Positions 1-16,575 of a DNA stretch of 64,000 nt are shown one piece after another (position 1 is the first letter of the stretch; the number at the start of each line of letters is the position of its first letter). Below the pieces are notes generated by a model. The model was not told the origin of the DNA, searched no databases, and worked only from the letters and a program-made list of their open reading frames with translations. Both the position numbers and the translations under genes were made by a program. The stretch is from NCBI GenBank assembly GCA_013368445.1, contig JAACJO010000007.1, positions 930,001 to 994,000 on the forward strand, read 5' to 3'. This stretch comes from Leucocoprinus leucothites. Its lineage: Eukaryota; Basidiomycota; Agaricomycetes; Agaricales; Agaricaceae.

Positions 1-2013
1 ATTATTATAATGAATTCTGGAACTAACCGTCATGAGATGGCCTGTATGGACGGCCAAGACTGTTTTGATCCAAGTAACCAGTGTCATGCCGCGTTGAGCA
101 CTTGCCCCTGCCCCTCCACCTTTCATGTTTGCGGCTCGCGCACCCCTCCCAAGCCTCTCGACACAGGCATTGAGAAGAGGAATAGCGAGCTGGGAGGGCA
201 ACCTTCGAACTGTATTGCGTATCAGGTCAGCGTTGGAGTGCGCCAGACAGGTCTCGATGAGCTTTGTATCAGAGGAGTGCAGTGCTTGAATCAGTGTCCT
301 CGTCAGAGAGTTCGCAGGAATCACATCTAGCTCTGACTTTGATTTCTTTCTGACCGACTGAGATTTCGTCGGGCTGCCACCTTCATCCTCACTTTCAGAA
401 GACCGGTGTAAGCCGGCATCGGTCACGGAAGCTAACCGCTGACCCAAGGAGAGTTCCGCCAGATCCACTCCAAGATCCCCATCGATATTTCGGACCGTGG
501 TTTCGTCCATGCCTTCATCGTGGCCCAACTCGACCCCCGAGCCGACCGCAATGGAAGACTCATTGTATCTCTTGCTTGGAATGAGCTAAAAGCGAATTGT
601 GCTCTTGTATTAAACATGATATTCTGGCATAAAGGAAGAGTAGTCACTCACAGACTCTATGTCGCCTAAGGACATCTCAGGGACATCCTCGAGCTGCAAA
701 TTCTCAATGAATTGGCCTGCTTCATCTAAATAACACTAGAAATTGAATTGATAAGCTAGTTTTGGTGGAGCTATAAGCATAGATGGCTGTGTACGCACGA
801 TAATGGTAAACACCAGCCGAACCCCTTGAATCAGTCGAGCAACACGAATTTTTCCTCGGTCTCCCGCTACAAAGGACGCATCGATAATAGGTGTAGGGAT
901 TGACGATCTCTTGGGGGCCAATACAATGGTGGATCGGGGATGAAGGGTAGGGAGTTTGGCGGGGGAGCGGTTAGAGCTGCTCGGCAAGGAGATTTGCTGA
1001 GGAATAGGGTATAGAGCGATTTTTCCGGACGCGGAAAGGGTGAGGAGGACAGGAGGAGTGGAAGACTCCGGTGAATTTGAAAGGGAAAAAGACCTTGCAT
1101 CCGAGTCAAGCGGAATAGAAGCTGCAGCAGTTCCATCGACATCAGGCGAGTCTGGAACATCCCAGACATACAGGAAACGATCCATTTCTGCCATAGAAAT
1201 AAATCTTGTAGGGGTTTTCTTTGTGTTGTCCCACTTCATTGACTTCACAGGTGATGCATGACCAGTTAATTCTGCTAACTGAACGAGTTTTTTAGGAAGG
1301 ACGCCTTCAGACTCTCCAAGACTCGAAAGTAAGCGAATATTGTGGCCCGCTGCGAGAATGTCGATCCGGTCTTCGCCTTCAAACATACGTGCCGTGAGTG
1401 CAGCGTAAGGTATCCGATCATCATTTTTCCAGCTTCCAACGATTTCGTTTTTGTTCGCATCCCAAAGTCGCAGTGTAGCATCTTGCCCAGAGGCCCAAAT
1501 CAGCCATCGCCGATGTCCCGTTTGAGCGGCAAGGGCCACGATTGCAGAATTGCTGGATGAATGTGATAGGGTACGTAGTACCCGCCCATGGGAAGGAGAA
1601 AAATAGAGTATCGATCCATCCCTTAATCCCAAGACCACCATTTCAGCAGCTTTGCTGGGCACCTCCGACGTGACTATGCTATCTCTTTTCTTCCTTTTCT
1701 TTTTGCTAGGCTGTGGACCCTCAGTGCTGTCTACTCTCCCAAGATCCAAAGTAGCCCATATAACGGAGGAGACACGCGCAGCGTCAATAATGTGATCCGC
1801 GATAGCTTGTCCTGTTGTGGTGTTGTAGACGCGTAGTCTGTGCTTGTCTACTGCGAGAGAGACATAAGCAAAAAGTTCTCCTCTTGATGAAAAGGACGAT
1901 AGGGCATAGATGGTCGAGTTGTCTTCAGCCGCGGGCTGGGATATGAGGGCAGTGGACACAGGCCTGCCCTGTGGAGGTTTTGGCGTCTTTCTCAACCTTT
2001 TTGCGGCCGCCAT
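1..2013 (-). CDS. UTP5: UTP5/WDR43-like WD40 protein of the small-subunit processome (partial, 3' end off window)
   Basis: Nucleolar WD40 protein with a C-terminal Utp12 domain; family members belong to the t-UTP/UtpA part of the SSU processome that makes 18S rRNA. Traced exons: 2013-795, 725-652 and 585 to beyond base 1; phases agree (joins at 795/725 and 652/585). The first exon carries the N-terminal beta-propeller, with WD-type strands such as LRLWDANKNE and a basic KKKRKKR stretch. The last exon carries a Utp12 signature: SLTRTLIQALHSSD, then TVRRLPSQLAIPLLNACVE, then LVTWIKTVLAVHTGHL. ATG at 2013 gives MAAAKRLRK; the GTG three codons upstream is not needed. The stop is outside the window. 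It diverges from the PHO85-like gene across about 370 bp. Family assignment is strong; the yeast Utp5 versus animal WDR43 label is one orthologue group. Confidence 0.85.
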
Positions 2014-2384
2014 GCCAGACACTGCTAATACTCGTCAACAAATATTTTAACTATAAAGATAATTGAAAGCACCTTCAAAATTTGCGAAAAGTGTGCAATA
2101 TAGTGGTCGTTGATGCTAGTAATAAGCTTCTAATTTTTTTTTTGGGCGAGATGAGCGGTCACATGACGGGAGAAGATAACTGAACGGGCCGGCAAACCGT
2201 CCCCGAGTCGCAAAGCCCATAAGGGACAAATGTAGTCATTAGCAGTGAGCAGGGCTTCACAGCCTTCTTCTCTTCTTCCTCCACAACCACCACCACACAC
2301 TTCCTCCCGTATTTACACTATACCCACCGTGTTGCTTCCCCAGCGACATACACCACATTCACCTCTTCTCAGCGTGCTTCCACC
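2014..2384. promoter_or_regulatory. Divergent promoter region between UTP5 and the PHO85-like CDK
   Basis: A 371 bp gap between two start codons facing away from each other. It holds a T-rich run near 2132-2142, CACATGAC near 2160 and a pyrimidine-rich stretch near 2260-2350 just upstream of the CDK start, typical of fungal transcription start regions. I see no coding signal. A shared bidirectional promoter is inferred from geometry only. Confidence 0.5.
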
Positions 2385-3902
<1,518 letters not shown>

Positions 3903-4190
3903 TTGATCTCAGCGATATTTCTTAGCCTCGTCTCGTTTTGTTCATCCACTCGTTTTCATGTAGGATAGTCGCAGAATATTTATGTTTACGATGATCCAGT
4001 AGGTTCTCGTAATTCTAAACAGAAAACATAGAGCCTAAGTTAAGGGTATCCTCCACTACCTACGACAGGTACAATCCTTCTAGTATGTGGAAATCAACGA
4101 TAGCATATATGGAGTGGTCCATCTTGCGTGTATAGGCCAAAGCGTATAGATAACTTAAATGACCTGTGAAGACCTGCTGTTTGATAACAT
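3903..4190. other. Intergenic gap between convergent 3' ends
   Basis: Region between the stop of the CDK and the stop of the histidine kinase gene. AT-richer than its surroundings, consistent with 3' UTRs of two convergent genes. I see no further gene or clear structured element. Confidence 0.5.
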
Positions 4191-7100
4191 TCAGGAAGTT
4201 CCTGTTCCTTGACCAAACATCGAAAGAACACTGAGTAGATCATCTGAAAAAGGTGCGTCAGCTACTACGGATGTCGTCACTCTGGTACACGGAACTTACT
4301 CTTTTTCAAAGGTTTACTGAAGAAAGCGTTCATCCCTGCGCTTAGACAAAGCTGCTTTGTAGCCTCTTGACAATCGGCACTGAGCGCTACAACTAAATCC
4401 AAAGTCTGAGCTTATGGGCCAGATATACGGGATGTGTTTATTACCTGGAAGTAATATGGGAGCTTTTCGTTTGCTCTCGAGCAAGCGGAGACGTTTAGCG
4501 GCTTCAACACCATCACAAACGGGCATATCTACAGAAAGGCTAAGGAGAGGAGAGAACTTGTCGTGAACGGGCTTACGATGGTCAAATAGTGCCAGGGAAA
4601 AATAACCAGGTCCGTGTTTCTCCCACTCTTCAAGCAGGGGCTCAGCCGCCAGTATAGGAGATGTATTAAGAATTAGACACCCACCAGATATTGCCTCCTC
4701 TCCGTTACTTGTAGCGGTCACTTTAAGGTCATATCTTTCAAGTTGCTTAACCAAGAGGTTCTGAGCAATTGGATTATCTGGAGTAGATAACAGGTGAATG
4801 TTGGTGAATCAATAATTGTTAACGGTGCAATACCTTCTGCAATTAGTACATTCCCGTACAGCGTCCGCTGGGCAGAGGAGATAGCATCAGCAGCTTTTGT
4901 GAGATCTGATACATGGTTGGTGGTCAACTTGTCGGGGAGGTTCTTGAGTTGTGCCAAAACCTGTAATACTCGGGATTTCCTTGGGGGCTTCGTTAGCTTG
5001 AAAATACGAGGATGTTTATCGTTGGCCGAAAAAACGAGCTGTCCAGTGCGGCTGATCGTCGGAGTGTAAAGGTGAATGACCTTGGTATCTGTAAATACCA
5101 CATCATCTAATTTGCGGGCAACGCTTTCAGCCGCTCCTTCAGTCTGATCATCTAAAATGATGAAATCCAGTGGAATACCACTCGTTGCATATTCTTGAAT
5201 CTTTCCTTGCAGCTCGAATCTATCCATTGTAGTTTGCACGTGGAACTCGTTGAGCATCGTCTCGAGGAATCTAACGGTGGCCTCAGATGGTGAAAACACC
5301 AGCACCTCCAGGTACCTCGCCCGTTGGAGGTTCAGTTTCAGCTGTTGAACTTCCACACGGGCCTGGATAAAGTCAGGGACAAGAGGCTGAAAAAGGCCAA
5401 ATCAGCTGCGTACCTTGCGTGTTTCATCTGAAGAATACAACTTAACGGGGATGTTGAACCAGAATTGAGACCCAACGTTAAGTTCCGAATAAACACCTAT
5501 TGCACCGCCCATGAGCTTTACCAGTTGCCTGGAGATCGAAAGTCCTAAGCCGGTTCCACCAAAGCGACGAGTTGAAGAGTTCTGTCCAGTATTTACTTAG
5601 TAATCAGTTGTATCACTAGCTCGTGAACATACGTCGGCTTGTTGGAAGGGCACAAAAAGAAGCTCAACATCCGACGCGGACAAACCAATTCCGGTGTCGC
5701 TAGCAAAACATATGGTGGCTGTCGTAAGAAATCCAATTTAACTCACTCACAATATGTCAAACTTGAGCAGTGTCGGTTTGTCTGTAGAGTCCATGTCCTG
5801 CTCAAACTGCTCGGCGGAGCAGTTGACGCGGACATAGCCAGTAGACGTGAACTTGACAGCGTTCCCGATGAGATTCATCAAAACTAAAATGCTGTCAATT
5901 TTTTGAGCAGGAGGGGAGGTGTGAGAAGGTACCTTGGCGAATACGAGCATAATCGGCATAAACCCCTTATTGTGTAGAAAATAAGTTCCCGAGACAACCC
6001 CACGAAGCCCCGGAACGTACATTCCGGAACACTAGGTTCAATGTTGAAAGACAAATCTAGCTTCTCTGCAGCCATCGGTAGTAATAGTTCCATGCAGTCC
6101 TATTTAGAGGTCGGAGGAGTAGAGTTTCTCAGACTAAACTGGACTTACTGCAATTATATTCTACCAGAAAATACATCTTTGAGCGTGAAAAACCCGCGGG
6201 ATTGAAATGAGATGTGTACCTCCACTAGGAAACCACTGGGTTCTAGCTTCACGGCTACAAGATGCAGATGTTCCCATCAAAACCTCAAATTATTGGCTGC
6301 GAGAAATATACTCACCAGAGGCTTCCAATTTGCTGTAGTCGAGGATAGAGTCAATGATCTATCATATGTGAACATCAGAATGTACCATAACAAAATGTCT
6401 GAGACCTTCAAAAGTAATTCGCAAGACTGTTTTGCTGTCTGAACAATCTCGCTTTGCCCTGGATTGAGCTCTGTCCCAGATAGAAGATCAAGTAGCCCAT
6501 AGAATGAGCTTCAATTCAATGAGTACGAACGGTCCGAAGAGAACAGAGCGACGACGATTACCTAAAAGGAGTCCGTAATTCGTGACTCATTGAAGCCAAG
6601 AAATTGCTCTTGATCTAACGACAATGTGAACGACTACCTCTCGGATGTGATTCAGTTCTACATACCTTCGTGGCCTTCAGTGCGTCTTCCCTGCTACGGC
6701 GAGCATCTTCTAAAGATTTACGTTGAGCAGCAATCATTTTTAGATTCTCTCGCGTTCCTGCCTGCACGGATCTAAATAAAAGAGCGTTTGCAATACTAAT
6801 GCTCGCTTGTTGGCATAACAGTGTGAGCATTGTCACTGTATTTTTGGAGAAGGGGTATTTTGAGGCAAAGTAAACAGCTCCAAATGTCTGGCCTCTGTTG
6901 CTAAAAATCGGAAGGCAGAGGACAGATTTATATGCTGTCTGGCCAGCCTCTGACGAAAATCGGGAGTCACTCGATGCATCATCATAATGGATCGTCTCTT
7001 TTGAGTTGATAGCTGGTGCAGCGGGAGTTAGTGGAGAATAAGAGGTACTGAGGATGGGGGAACTACCATGTTGAATGATTGCCTTTTGAAGAGGATCGTT

Positions 7101-10100
7101 AATAGTGCGTATCGATTTTGGATGTCTGATCGATTGTTTTTAGGATCGCTTTCCTACTAGGAGGTCAAAATGGTACTTGCCCGTGGACTTGACAGATATC
7201 CGGTGGTTGCATACTCGTGGCAACGATGTAGTCACCAGCTTCTCGGGCAATTACCACTAAGAGTTGAATTAGAGCGTTTCGTCATTGGTCCTTCCGTTAA
7301 AGGTACCGCAGGTGTTCTGAGAACCAGAAATCTCTAAGGTGGGCAATTAGCTCCAGAGCAAGCAGAACAGAACCTTCGAGGGAATTCTCACCAGTTGCAA
7401 TTTCTGTTAGCCTCTGTAGCGCTGATATCGACGTTAACATATAAGCAATAAATCGTCGTGACCTCATGTTAAGCCATTTACCTGAGGATAAATTGATGTC
7501 ACTGGAAATGTCCGTGCTCCATTTCAAAATTGACGCGAGGTCAGAAGCGCTCAAACTTGGCTCTGTATCTCCACGTAGCTCAACTTTGCACTTGACGATC
7601 TCTGAGACGCCAACAATCTCGCCTAGAGGTACTTCTGTCTGTATACCGACATCTGAGGTAAACGGAGATTTCTTCAATGATTGTTGTAGCTTCGTTCCAA
7701 CAATGCTCGTCATGTAGTTTCTAGGAATAATCAGCTTTCAATCTCAGGATACCAGGAACAACACTTACACGATGCCCCTAGCACCCCATTGGCCTTGACA
7801 GGTAATACCTCGCCGCTGTAGTTCTTGACCAAGTCCGACAATCCCACACCTCAAATAATGTGATCCTTGCTGTTCAAGTGATAAGAAATCAGAGTTACCA
7901 GAAGAGGTTAGTTCCATACCAGGAAAAGACCCCACCCCTCTTCCAACAGCCATCCGCCCTCCGTAGCTAAGCTATGGTAGACATTGAATTTGAGAGACGG
8001 AGGAAATAGATAGAAAAGACCGACGTTATAGCAAGGTCATACAATCTAAACGCATTTGGGCTACCAAGCAGCGATGACAGCTCTGCATTCTGTCGGAATG
8101 TCGGGACGACTGATTAACAAGGGTGACAGAAAGAGACATACCACAAGGGCAACCCAAGCACTCGTGTTGACGGGGCTCGGAGATACCCATCTAAAGAGGC
8201 AAATGTCAGTGTTATTTCGCAGTTCTTCAGGAGACGTTTACCTTTTCAGGTACACTTGGTTTGCCTGGACCTGCTTCAAATATCGAGCTCGAAATTGCAT
8301 CGGAACACCACGCCGGATGCAAGCAATCAATGCCAGGCTGTGGAAGAACAGGGCATAGCGGATGTGTCTATGACTAATAAATATCAGAAATCAGAAAATA
8401 AAAATAAAATGGAGCGTTTTGTACTTCGGATGAACGCCTCGTGTCTGATAGAGAGAAAAGCCAAGTTGTGCGGCCTCCTCTATATATCCGACACAAAAAT
8501 AACTGGCAAGCTATAATGAAGAGTTGAGTCATGAGAGAGTATGATTGCAATTTACTGGACCTTGAATGAGTTATACCTGCAGTGATATTAGCCGTAATTC
8601 CGACAAGAAACAACCCAAACATACCAGTTCATAGCCAGAGCGACATTACCTGATGTCTCATGAATTTGATCGACGAACTCTTTCTCAACAAAACCGTCGA
8701 TATCAAAGAGCGTTGCGAGAGTATGAGACTTGTTATAGCCACCGTATATGCGAATGCAGTTGAGTGCGCCTGTTTTGTAATCAGTCCTCATGGACAAAAG
8801 CATGGAATATATTGAACCGACCCGTGGCCAGGATGCTCGATTCCCTTTGAGGAAGCCACAGGTCGACGTCTGCTGCCACCTAAAACGATGATTAGAGGAT
8901 GTAATACCTGGCCAGTTATTATGCACCTCCTCGGCGGAAACAAGTAGGTCCGAAACTGGGACAATCAGATTTGCGATAGTCGTAGAGCCGAGACGAACAC
9001 TCACGGTGTTCACAAATGTACAGTCTGATGCATATACTATGTATGCTGGCAAAACTGGTGTACAGTCTGGGTCCCGGTTAGTGATACACTTTGGAGAGTA
9101 TGGAATTCTTACCGATCCCCCGCTGTGTCACCATACCGAACTGCCTCTCTTAACCGCTCAAGGTTTGAGCTCAAGTGGGCTTGATCAAATCCAGCGATGA
9201 GGCCACAAAAAAGGACTTGGGCACGACTATGCCTGAATAAGTATAATTGAAATACATTGTGCCGGGAATCAAACCATTTCGTGGCCATTGATCCATACTT
9301 GTCGGCAACCTGCAAAGCCAGTTTCCCCAAGTCAGCCGCAAAACGATATAAGCCTCGCTGCTCTGCTGCAGCTGGTAAAGCCCAAAAGAAACCGGAAGCC
9401 GTTCCTGAGGACATGCCGTAGCTAGCAAATTGAATCACTCCATGAACTAGTGAAAATGATCTCAAGACACGTACCGTAGCGCCAATTGAATGCACTAAGT
9501 AAACTATAAGATGCAGGGAAGGGTAGGTAGCTGAGAAGCCATACCGTGAGTCCAATCATATCTATTAGTGTAAGGGGGTTAGGACTCCAATAAGCGTTGA
9601 TACCTAGAACGGGGTGAGGAAAAGGATGACAAAAGACATCATACACATGCCAGCATCATTCAGAAGTGCAACGGCGAGTTCGGTCTTCGGGTCGTTGGAA
9701 CGAGGGATGGTGAGAATTTCGTCGAATCCGATGGAGAGAATCTCGTTCTTGATCAACTCAAACATCGTGTCAGTTTCTTGTCGGGTCGGAGCCGGATTGA
9801 GGTCAACACCAAGGATTTTGAGAGCCAGAAGAGTGTCATTGAAAGCTTCCTGGAAGCAACCCCGTAACCAACAGTTTCTGGAGCGCGTTCGGAGCACTGC
9901 ACATCTGTCCTCGACTTTGTTAACGTGCTCCAGGCATTCAGCAACAATTTTGTCGGATGCCTCGAGGTCACCTGATCATCGTTTAGTATTTCCAGGGGCT
10001 AGATGTCGTCCTTAGAAATTACCTTTCCACTGGAAAAGTCTGTATTTATTTGAGTACGGATGTGACTGTTCCCAAGAGAAGGTGACATACGATGCAAGAC

Positions 10101-13100
10101 GGTGAAGCACGGAAAATACCCTTAAAGGGTCTTCTATCCATGGATTACGACGAAAAAGGGCACGAGCACTTAGGAATGATTGAATAGCCAGCTACCAAGC
10201 GGACGTGAGTAAGGCAAAAAAAGAAAAGTGGTTGTAGTACCTCGTGAGCGCCCCTTGCCCAGGCTGATTCACCGGCATCAATTAGAATGTCAAGCAACTC
10301 ATCTCTGTGGGCATATTCGTGTAAAAGTGGCAGACACCTCAACGAATAAATTATGAGCATATGATAGGCCTTTATATGCACACGCCTACATACCTCTTCG
10401 CGTGTTCAGCCACACGGTAAACATCAATGGGATTCTCGTGAAGCATCATGAGAATAATCTGCCCAAACACGATTTAACAGGCGTCTAAAGAAAAGGGGAT
10501 GTAACATACACGGAACGACATCTTAGCAATGGTCTCGGGGGGCAAAGTCTCTGCTTCGATTAGTGTAGCTTGACGATATCGGTCGTGAGTAAAGCTACAC
10601 ATATCTCTCGCCCTTTGGACGAGCCATCCTTCGGAAAGGGCCAGCTGTAAACCTCGTATGGAGCTATGTGTGACACTAGCCCCTGCTTCCCGAAAATGAG
10701 ATACGACCTTATGAAGGTCCCATTTAATGTCCGACTCATCCTCGCTACTGCTTCCTCCCCGATCTTCCCAATCCATCATCAAAGCAACTTCTGTAACTTT
10801 GAATCTGATTTCAATGTCAGTTGTTGTACAGACTCGAAACGTTCACAATTACGTTTCACCGAAGAAAATTGCCCAGGTCAGATATTTCCTCGCTTCTACC
10901 GGAAGCTCGCGCAAGTGTTGACGAAGGAACGTCAAGCCCGTTGAGTCGGAGACCTTCTGGCTGATCATGCTTTCTTCTACCGCTTTCATATCATAACTGT
11001 TCAAACTGATGAGGTAGGGACAGTTTGTGATGTGGATGATTCGCACACCCAATGGTTTTTATCCCAGTCAAATGTAATCTGGGGAGAGGGAGAGAAAAAT
11101 TTTAGAAAACCGAGAGTGATGGGGCTGATGTAGTTCTCATACGTGGCGTTGGCGTTGCAGCGTCATCAAGATGTTCCGAACTGAGAAAGCATTTCCAGAG
11201 GACGCTGCGGTGACAAAACTCGAGAGTGGTATGCACTCCTCCTTAGTCCTATGTAATGTCTTAGAGATCAAAGTCGATATCGCTAAAAATGATAAAGGCT
11301 CGACGTTAATCCAGGTCGGGCGGGATTTGGGGGAGAACATTCGATGAACACGTTCTACGATCTCACTACAAACCATGTCAGCATTGATTTTCAGAAGATC
11401 AGGAATGTGATCACGTTTTGTCAGAACGGAGGGTGATGAATATTAGCTTTGTTAATACTTTGAGAAAGGAAATATAGATTCGACAGGGCTAGTTGACACA
11501 CCATTCGGCTGCGAGAGTTTACTAGCGTAGAAACAAGATCCAGAGTTCTGGCAGGTGTCAGGTTAACATAGAGGCCGGACTTGTAATTTATGAACGCACG
11601 ATTGATCAGCTTCGTGTAAATCATCCAAAAAGAGAGCAAAGAGCCGTGTTTCAGCAATGACAATGAAAACATGTTCAACCAGGGATTGGAATCTTGCTCG
11701 CAGCTCGCGACTTGCAAGGTGTTCTTTTGGCAGGACAGAAGGTACGGCGGAGTCTGATAAGACATCTCGAAGTTCAGGTGCTCCTTGATATAAAAGGGGA
11801 ACGTTGTGAATCTGAGGGCCGAGTCTTTCCTTGAGATTGTCAACGAAACGTTGAAGATCTGTATGAAAGACCATCAATTGACGAAGAACAGATGACAAGC
11901 ACCCCAGCTAGAACAGTGTAAGATGCCAATTTGTAAATAAAAAAAACCTAGGTAACCCCACCAATGCAGCGAAGGGAGCAGCGTCCACATTCTGAAATTT
12001 AGCTTGACCCCATAGCCCGTGAGCTGAGATAAAATGTTCATTTGGGAAGTTATTCTTTGGTAGAGATGATATGCTCACACCGCCATTTTGCTTGGTTCGC
12101 CAGGATCATAGAACTCTTCCCAATTCTGAATAATTCCGTTAGGACTCGCTAAATAGCATTATTGCAAACTTACCCTGGGGGTCCAGTCACGAGAACAACT
12201 TGAGTTTTTGAAACTCTGACCTTGCTACGGAGTGCGGCTCTTCGTAGTTCACCCCCAGAAACTGGCGCCCCTGACAAACTTAATCGACTATCAAGCGCTG
12301 ATGAATTTGACAGCAGAGAAAGGGTTTTGGGGCTGGTGTCATCGATGGCAGTGGCGTTATTGGTTAACTCACTCCGAGACGACATGGAGTCGCTATTGTC
12401 GTCGTAGGTACTAGTTCCGGTGTCATGTGAGTTCTTAAAAGCCTTGGTTTGTAGAGAAGTGGAAGAAAAATGGCGTGAAAAGCTTGTTGATACATTTCGG
12501 ACTTGAACAAAAGCTTAACCGGCTTCGCACGAAGACTTGGAATCAGATATACGTACTGACGTTACGGATGATGTCCAGTTCTTTATCCCTCCCGAACTGA
12601 ATTTCTATGAGCGTAGACACTTCAAGCTGAAAAAAATGAATGCTTACCAAGGCAATAGGGATTGTAAATTCCTGAAAATGTTGGTTAGTATTATCTCTGT
12701 GAGTAGGCCTCTTCACAAACCATAAACCGATCTTGAAATGCAATGTCGAAAAGAGGAATGAGCTAAGGAAACTCGAACTCAGCAGGTCACTCAAAAGTCT
12801 GGTGCATTAGCGATCATATACCTCATGCTGTTGGTCTCCGGGAGATAGTATAGTCGCAAGGAGTCGCCTCTGACACTCAAGAAGATCGGCATTAAGGCCG
12901 TGAGCACTTTGATAACGCATGTCTGGGCTTTTTGCCAGTAGCTGAAACTTCATGTAAACAGAGTCACTTGAATTGAGGTTAAATTGAAGCTACGGCGTAC
13001 CTTGTCAACTATATTAGCAAGAACCTGCGGCACATCCCGCCGAACCTCATGGACAGGCATAGGTCGTTTCTGTACAATAGCATGCAGCAATTCGAGAGGG

Positions 13101-14362
13101 CCTCCCTCAAATGGCATCTGGCCATGTCCTACCAGCAGGGTCCAGAAGAGGATACCAAGGGAATATAAATCAGTCCTGTGATCCTGAGTCATGGTCTCTA
13201 TACTCCCAGTTTGCTCAGGGGCAAGATAACAGAGTGCCTCTTTAACTCGCAGCTTTTGACTTTCTTCATATGTTTGCAAGACAAGCGACGACGGAGATCC
13301 AAAACTCTCTAGAGAAATGGCACGGTTTCCGAAATGAACCAAGCGCACCGAACCAGAGTGTGAATTCAGATGAAAGGCGTTTCCACGGACTAGATCGAGT
13401 GAATATAAGCAATTGCGAGGCAATTGGGACAACGAATAATTACCTTCTCTGTGAATAATCCCTTCCCTGGAAGAGGGTAAGTGGACGAACAACGGGCGAA
13501 GGCCTAGAACCTACTTGTGCAAAACCTCTAGACAACGTGTGGCCTGTATTGCAAATCTTGAGAGAATCAGTAACAAAAGGGAAGTAACAAATTGGTATTA
13601 CTTACTCCAAAAATGAAGCCAAGTCCATTATGTCGTATCCCGCCATGTCGTCCTGCTCGACGTCAACATTATTCTCAGCACCCTGTTCTCCTCCCATTAC
13701 TACGTCTCCTAGGGGTTGCATAGACCGAGTACGAACGGACTCGACAAGCAATAGGTCGTTGACTTTGTGAGCGGGAAGATACCATCCTAGCAGATTAGGT
13801 CCAGGATGAGCCACTAGCAAAACAACACAATCGCCATGTTCGTGTGGTATTTTCAGGTAGTCCAACATCCGCAACGAGGTGTTATTGCCGTCAGGGATTC
13901 CTGCAAGCTTCCCAAGCCTGGAGTCATCGTAAAATGAGGAGTTTAGGATTATGAAAAAAGAATTCATCATACACATGGGCTTCTCGTTCCAAACACATTG
14001 AACCATTGGACTGTGCCGGCGCAATCTTTGCTAGCACATTCGAGCCATCTTTAAGGCTATTTCCTTCAGCAAGGGTTGTCATTCCACCCGTATCATGCCA
14101 TGGAACAGCCTGATACATCGATATTCCAGCGTGTACGATGGGGGCAAGATATGGCGAGGCGAACCTTTTCAAATGTGTATCCTGGAATGGAGAGAACGTT
14201 ATCCTTGAAGTAGATATTGGGGAACGTAGGTTGGCCTAGCTTTCGGCGCATTCTGACAAGCGTCGAATAGACGAAATTAGATAACAAGCACGGAAGCCTC
14301 GCTTGTTCGGGGTCTGAGATGCACTTGGGTCTAGCCACTCGCAGGTGCAGGACCCGGCTCAT
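4191..14362 (-). CDS. Group X hybrid histidine kinase (kinase-like/AAA/GAF/HisKA/HATPase/REC)
   Basis: Giant sensor kinase of the fungal group X (Mak2/Mak3, Chk1 type), which signals through a phosphorelay in stress or peroxide sensing. Start ATG 14362, stop 4191-4193. I trace about 60 introns of 45-100 nt by GT-AG and frame continuity. Domains in order: degenerate Ser/Thr kinase-like domain (about 14360-12800; catalytic loop IIHRE in place of HRD, HFG in place of DFG, intact YLAPEQTG and [10 protein letters not shown]); AAA-type ATPase (Walker A GPPGIGKSS split by an intron near 12170; Walker [14 protein letters not shown] near 11620); long helical-repeat middle (about 11000-7700); GAF (about 7300-6660); HisKA with SHELRTPF near 6575; HATPase with [17 protein letters not shown] and FGGTGLGLS; a receiver-like segment without clear phospho-acceptor (about 5360-4850); final REC with IAEDNP, LFDHHMPVCDG and FSKPLKK. 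All phosphorelay residues are present. Confidence 0.9.
9604..9650 (-). other. Apparent GC-AG intron in the histidine kinase gene
   Basis: Frame continuity LLNDA-GINAYWS requires removal of a 47 nt segment starting GCATGT and ending CTAG. The nearby GT (GTGTAT) gives the wrong phase. GC-AG introns are a known minor U2-type class; this one is an inference from the protein join. Confidence 0.6.
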
Positions 14363-14515
14363 GGACACGAAAGTTGATTACCCATATTTTTCGCAAACAA
14401 TGACGTCATGCATTGTGTCAACAAATCACGAGATTTTTATTAACAGGAACAGGGATTCCAAATGCTAGTATCATTACAACTATCTCAAGATCACATCGGA
14501 ATAGAGAAAACGAGC
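14363..14515. other. Short spacer between SUB2 stop and histidine kinase start
   Basis: Only 153 bp separate the stop of SUB2 from the ATG of the next minus-strand gene, so the 3' UTR of one and the promoter of the other must share this DNA. No distinct motif recognised. Confidence 0.5.

Positions 14516-16575
<2,060 letters not shown>

Noticed and set aside
11380..11460. In-frame stop after [11 protein letters not shown] in the histidine kinase, suggesting a break
   Set aside because: An intron with donor GTGATC and acceptor TTTGTAG gives [12 protein letters not shown] and continues the AAA region.
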